Shown here: piece after piece, positions 62,430 through 64,000 of the stretch
Numbering within the stretch: the stretch's first letter is position 1
Layout: each line of letters starts with the position of its first letter
Assembly (NCBI GenBank): GCA_030263375.1
Contig: SZOV01000002.1
Span: 1-64,000, forward strand
Direction: 5' to 3'
Source of the DNA: Deltaproteobacteria bacterium PRO3
Lineage (GTDB): Bacteria > UBA10199 > DSSB01
DNA: 64,000 nt
Translations under genes and position numbers: made by a program
Notes under the pieces: generated by a model
Told to the model about the DNA's origin: nothing
Database searches by the model: none
The model's input: the letters and a program-made list of their open reading frames with translations, nothing else

Positions 62430-62494
62430 GCCGACTTCATTTAAATATAAATTTTAAATAATTTCAATTAGATACACATCAGGAGGATGTACAT

Positions 62495-64000
<1,506 letters not shown>

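Overview
The window is GC-rich DNA from a diderm (Gram-negative) bacterium. Several genes carry Sec or lipobox signals, there is an STN-like lipoprotein, and the gene set (division/cell-wall cluster, HemJ, DUF507 pair, CIRCE-controlled groESL) fits a deltaproteobacterial-type lineage. I cannot name the taxon from sequence alone.

Left part (1-13,160): the 3' end of the pyruvate dehydrogenase E1 gene, a TPR protein and a lipoprotein. A tightly overlapping minus-strand run follows: proA, rsfS, rlmH, gpmI, comF, suhB. Then come a plus-strand peroxiredoxin, a small cassette with its own promoter and terminator (7,876-8,243), a secreted DUF4114 protein, a TrmJ-like methyltransferase and ftsK.

Division/cell-wall block (13,279-24,097): murC, murB, ddl, ftsQ, ftsA, ftsZ, all on the minus strand. 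It is broken by plus-strand genes for secreted proteins: one between ftsA and ftsZ, and three between murB and murC, including a zinc metalloprotease and an STN-like lipoprotein.

Middle (24,239-29,623): an uncharacterised possible beta-barrel protein, a GNAT acetyltransferase, a SulP transporter, a membrane protein whose conserved region recurs in a histidine kinase at 50,815-53,208, and tRNA-Gln(CUG).

Accessory region (29,594-39,702): AT-rich, beginning at the 3' end of tRNA-Gln. It holds a frameshifted serine-recombinase tail, a 1,110-residue nuclease-like/N6-adenine methylase/winged-helix protein, Mrr, a Shedu nuclease, an AbiE toxin-antitoxin pair and a RES/Xre pair. A second copy of the tRNA-end attachment sequence lies between the AbiE and RES modules, so these look like two decayed islands in tandem.

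Right part (39,922-64,000): small secreted proteins, an acyl-CoA synthetase and a kdp potassium operon in the unusual order F-B-x-A-C-D-E. Next are an orphan sensor kinase, a haem cluster (hemN, hemJ, hemH and a hemD-hemE fusion), DAHP synthase, two DUF507 genes around a large structured inverted repeat, and CIRCE-groES-groEL (cut by the window end). A short hairpin repeat (GTAGGGGCGAAC...GTTCGCCCCTAC) recurs at five places, once inside the hemD-hemE reading frame.
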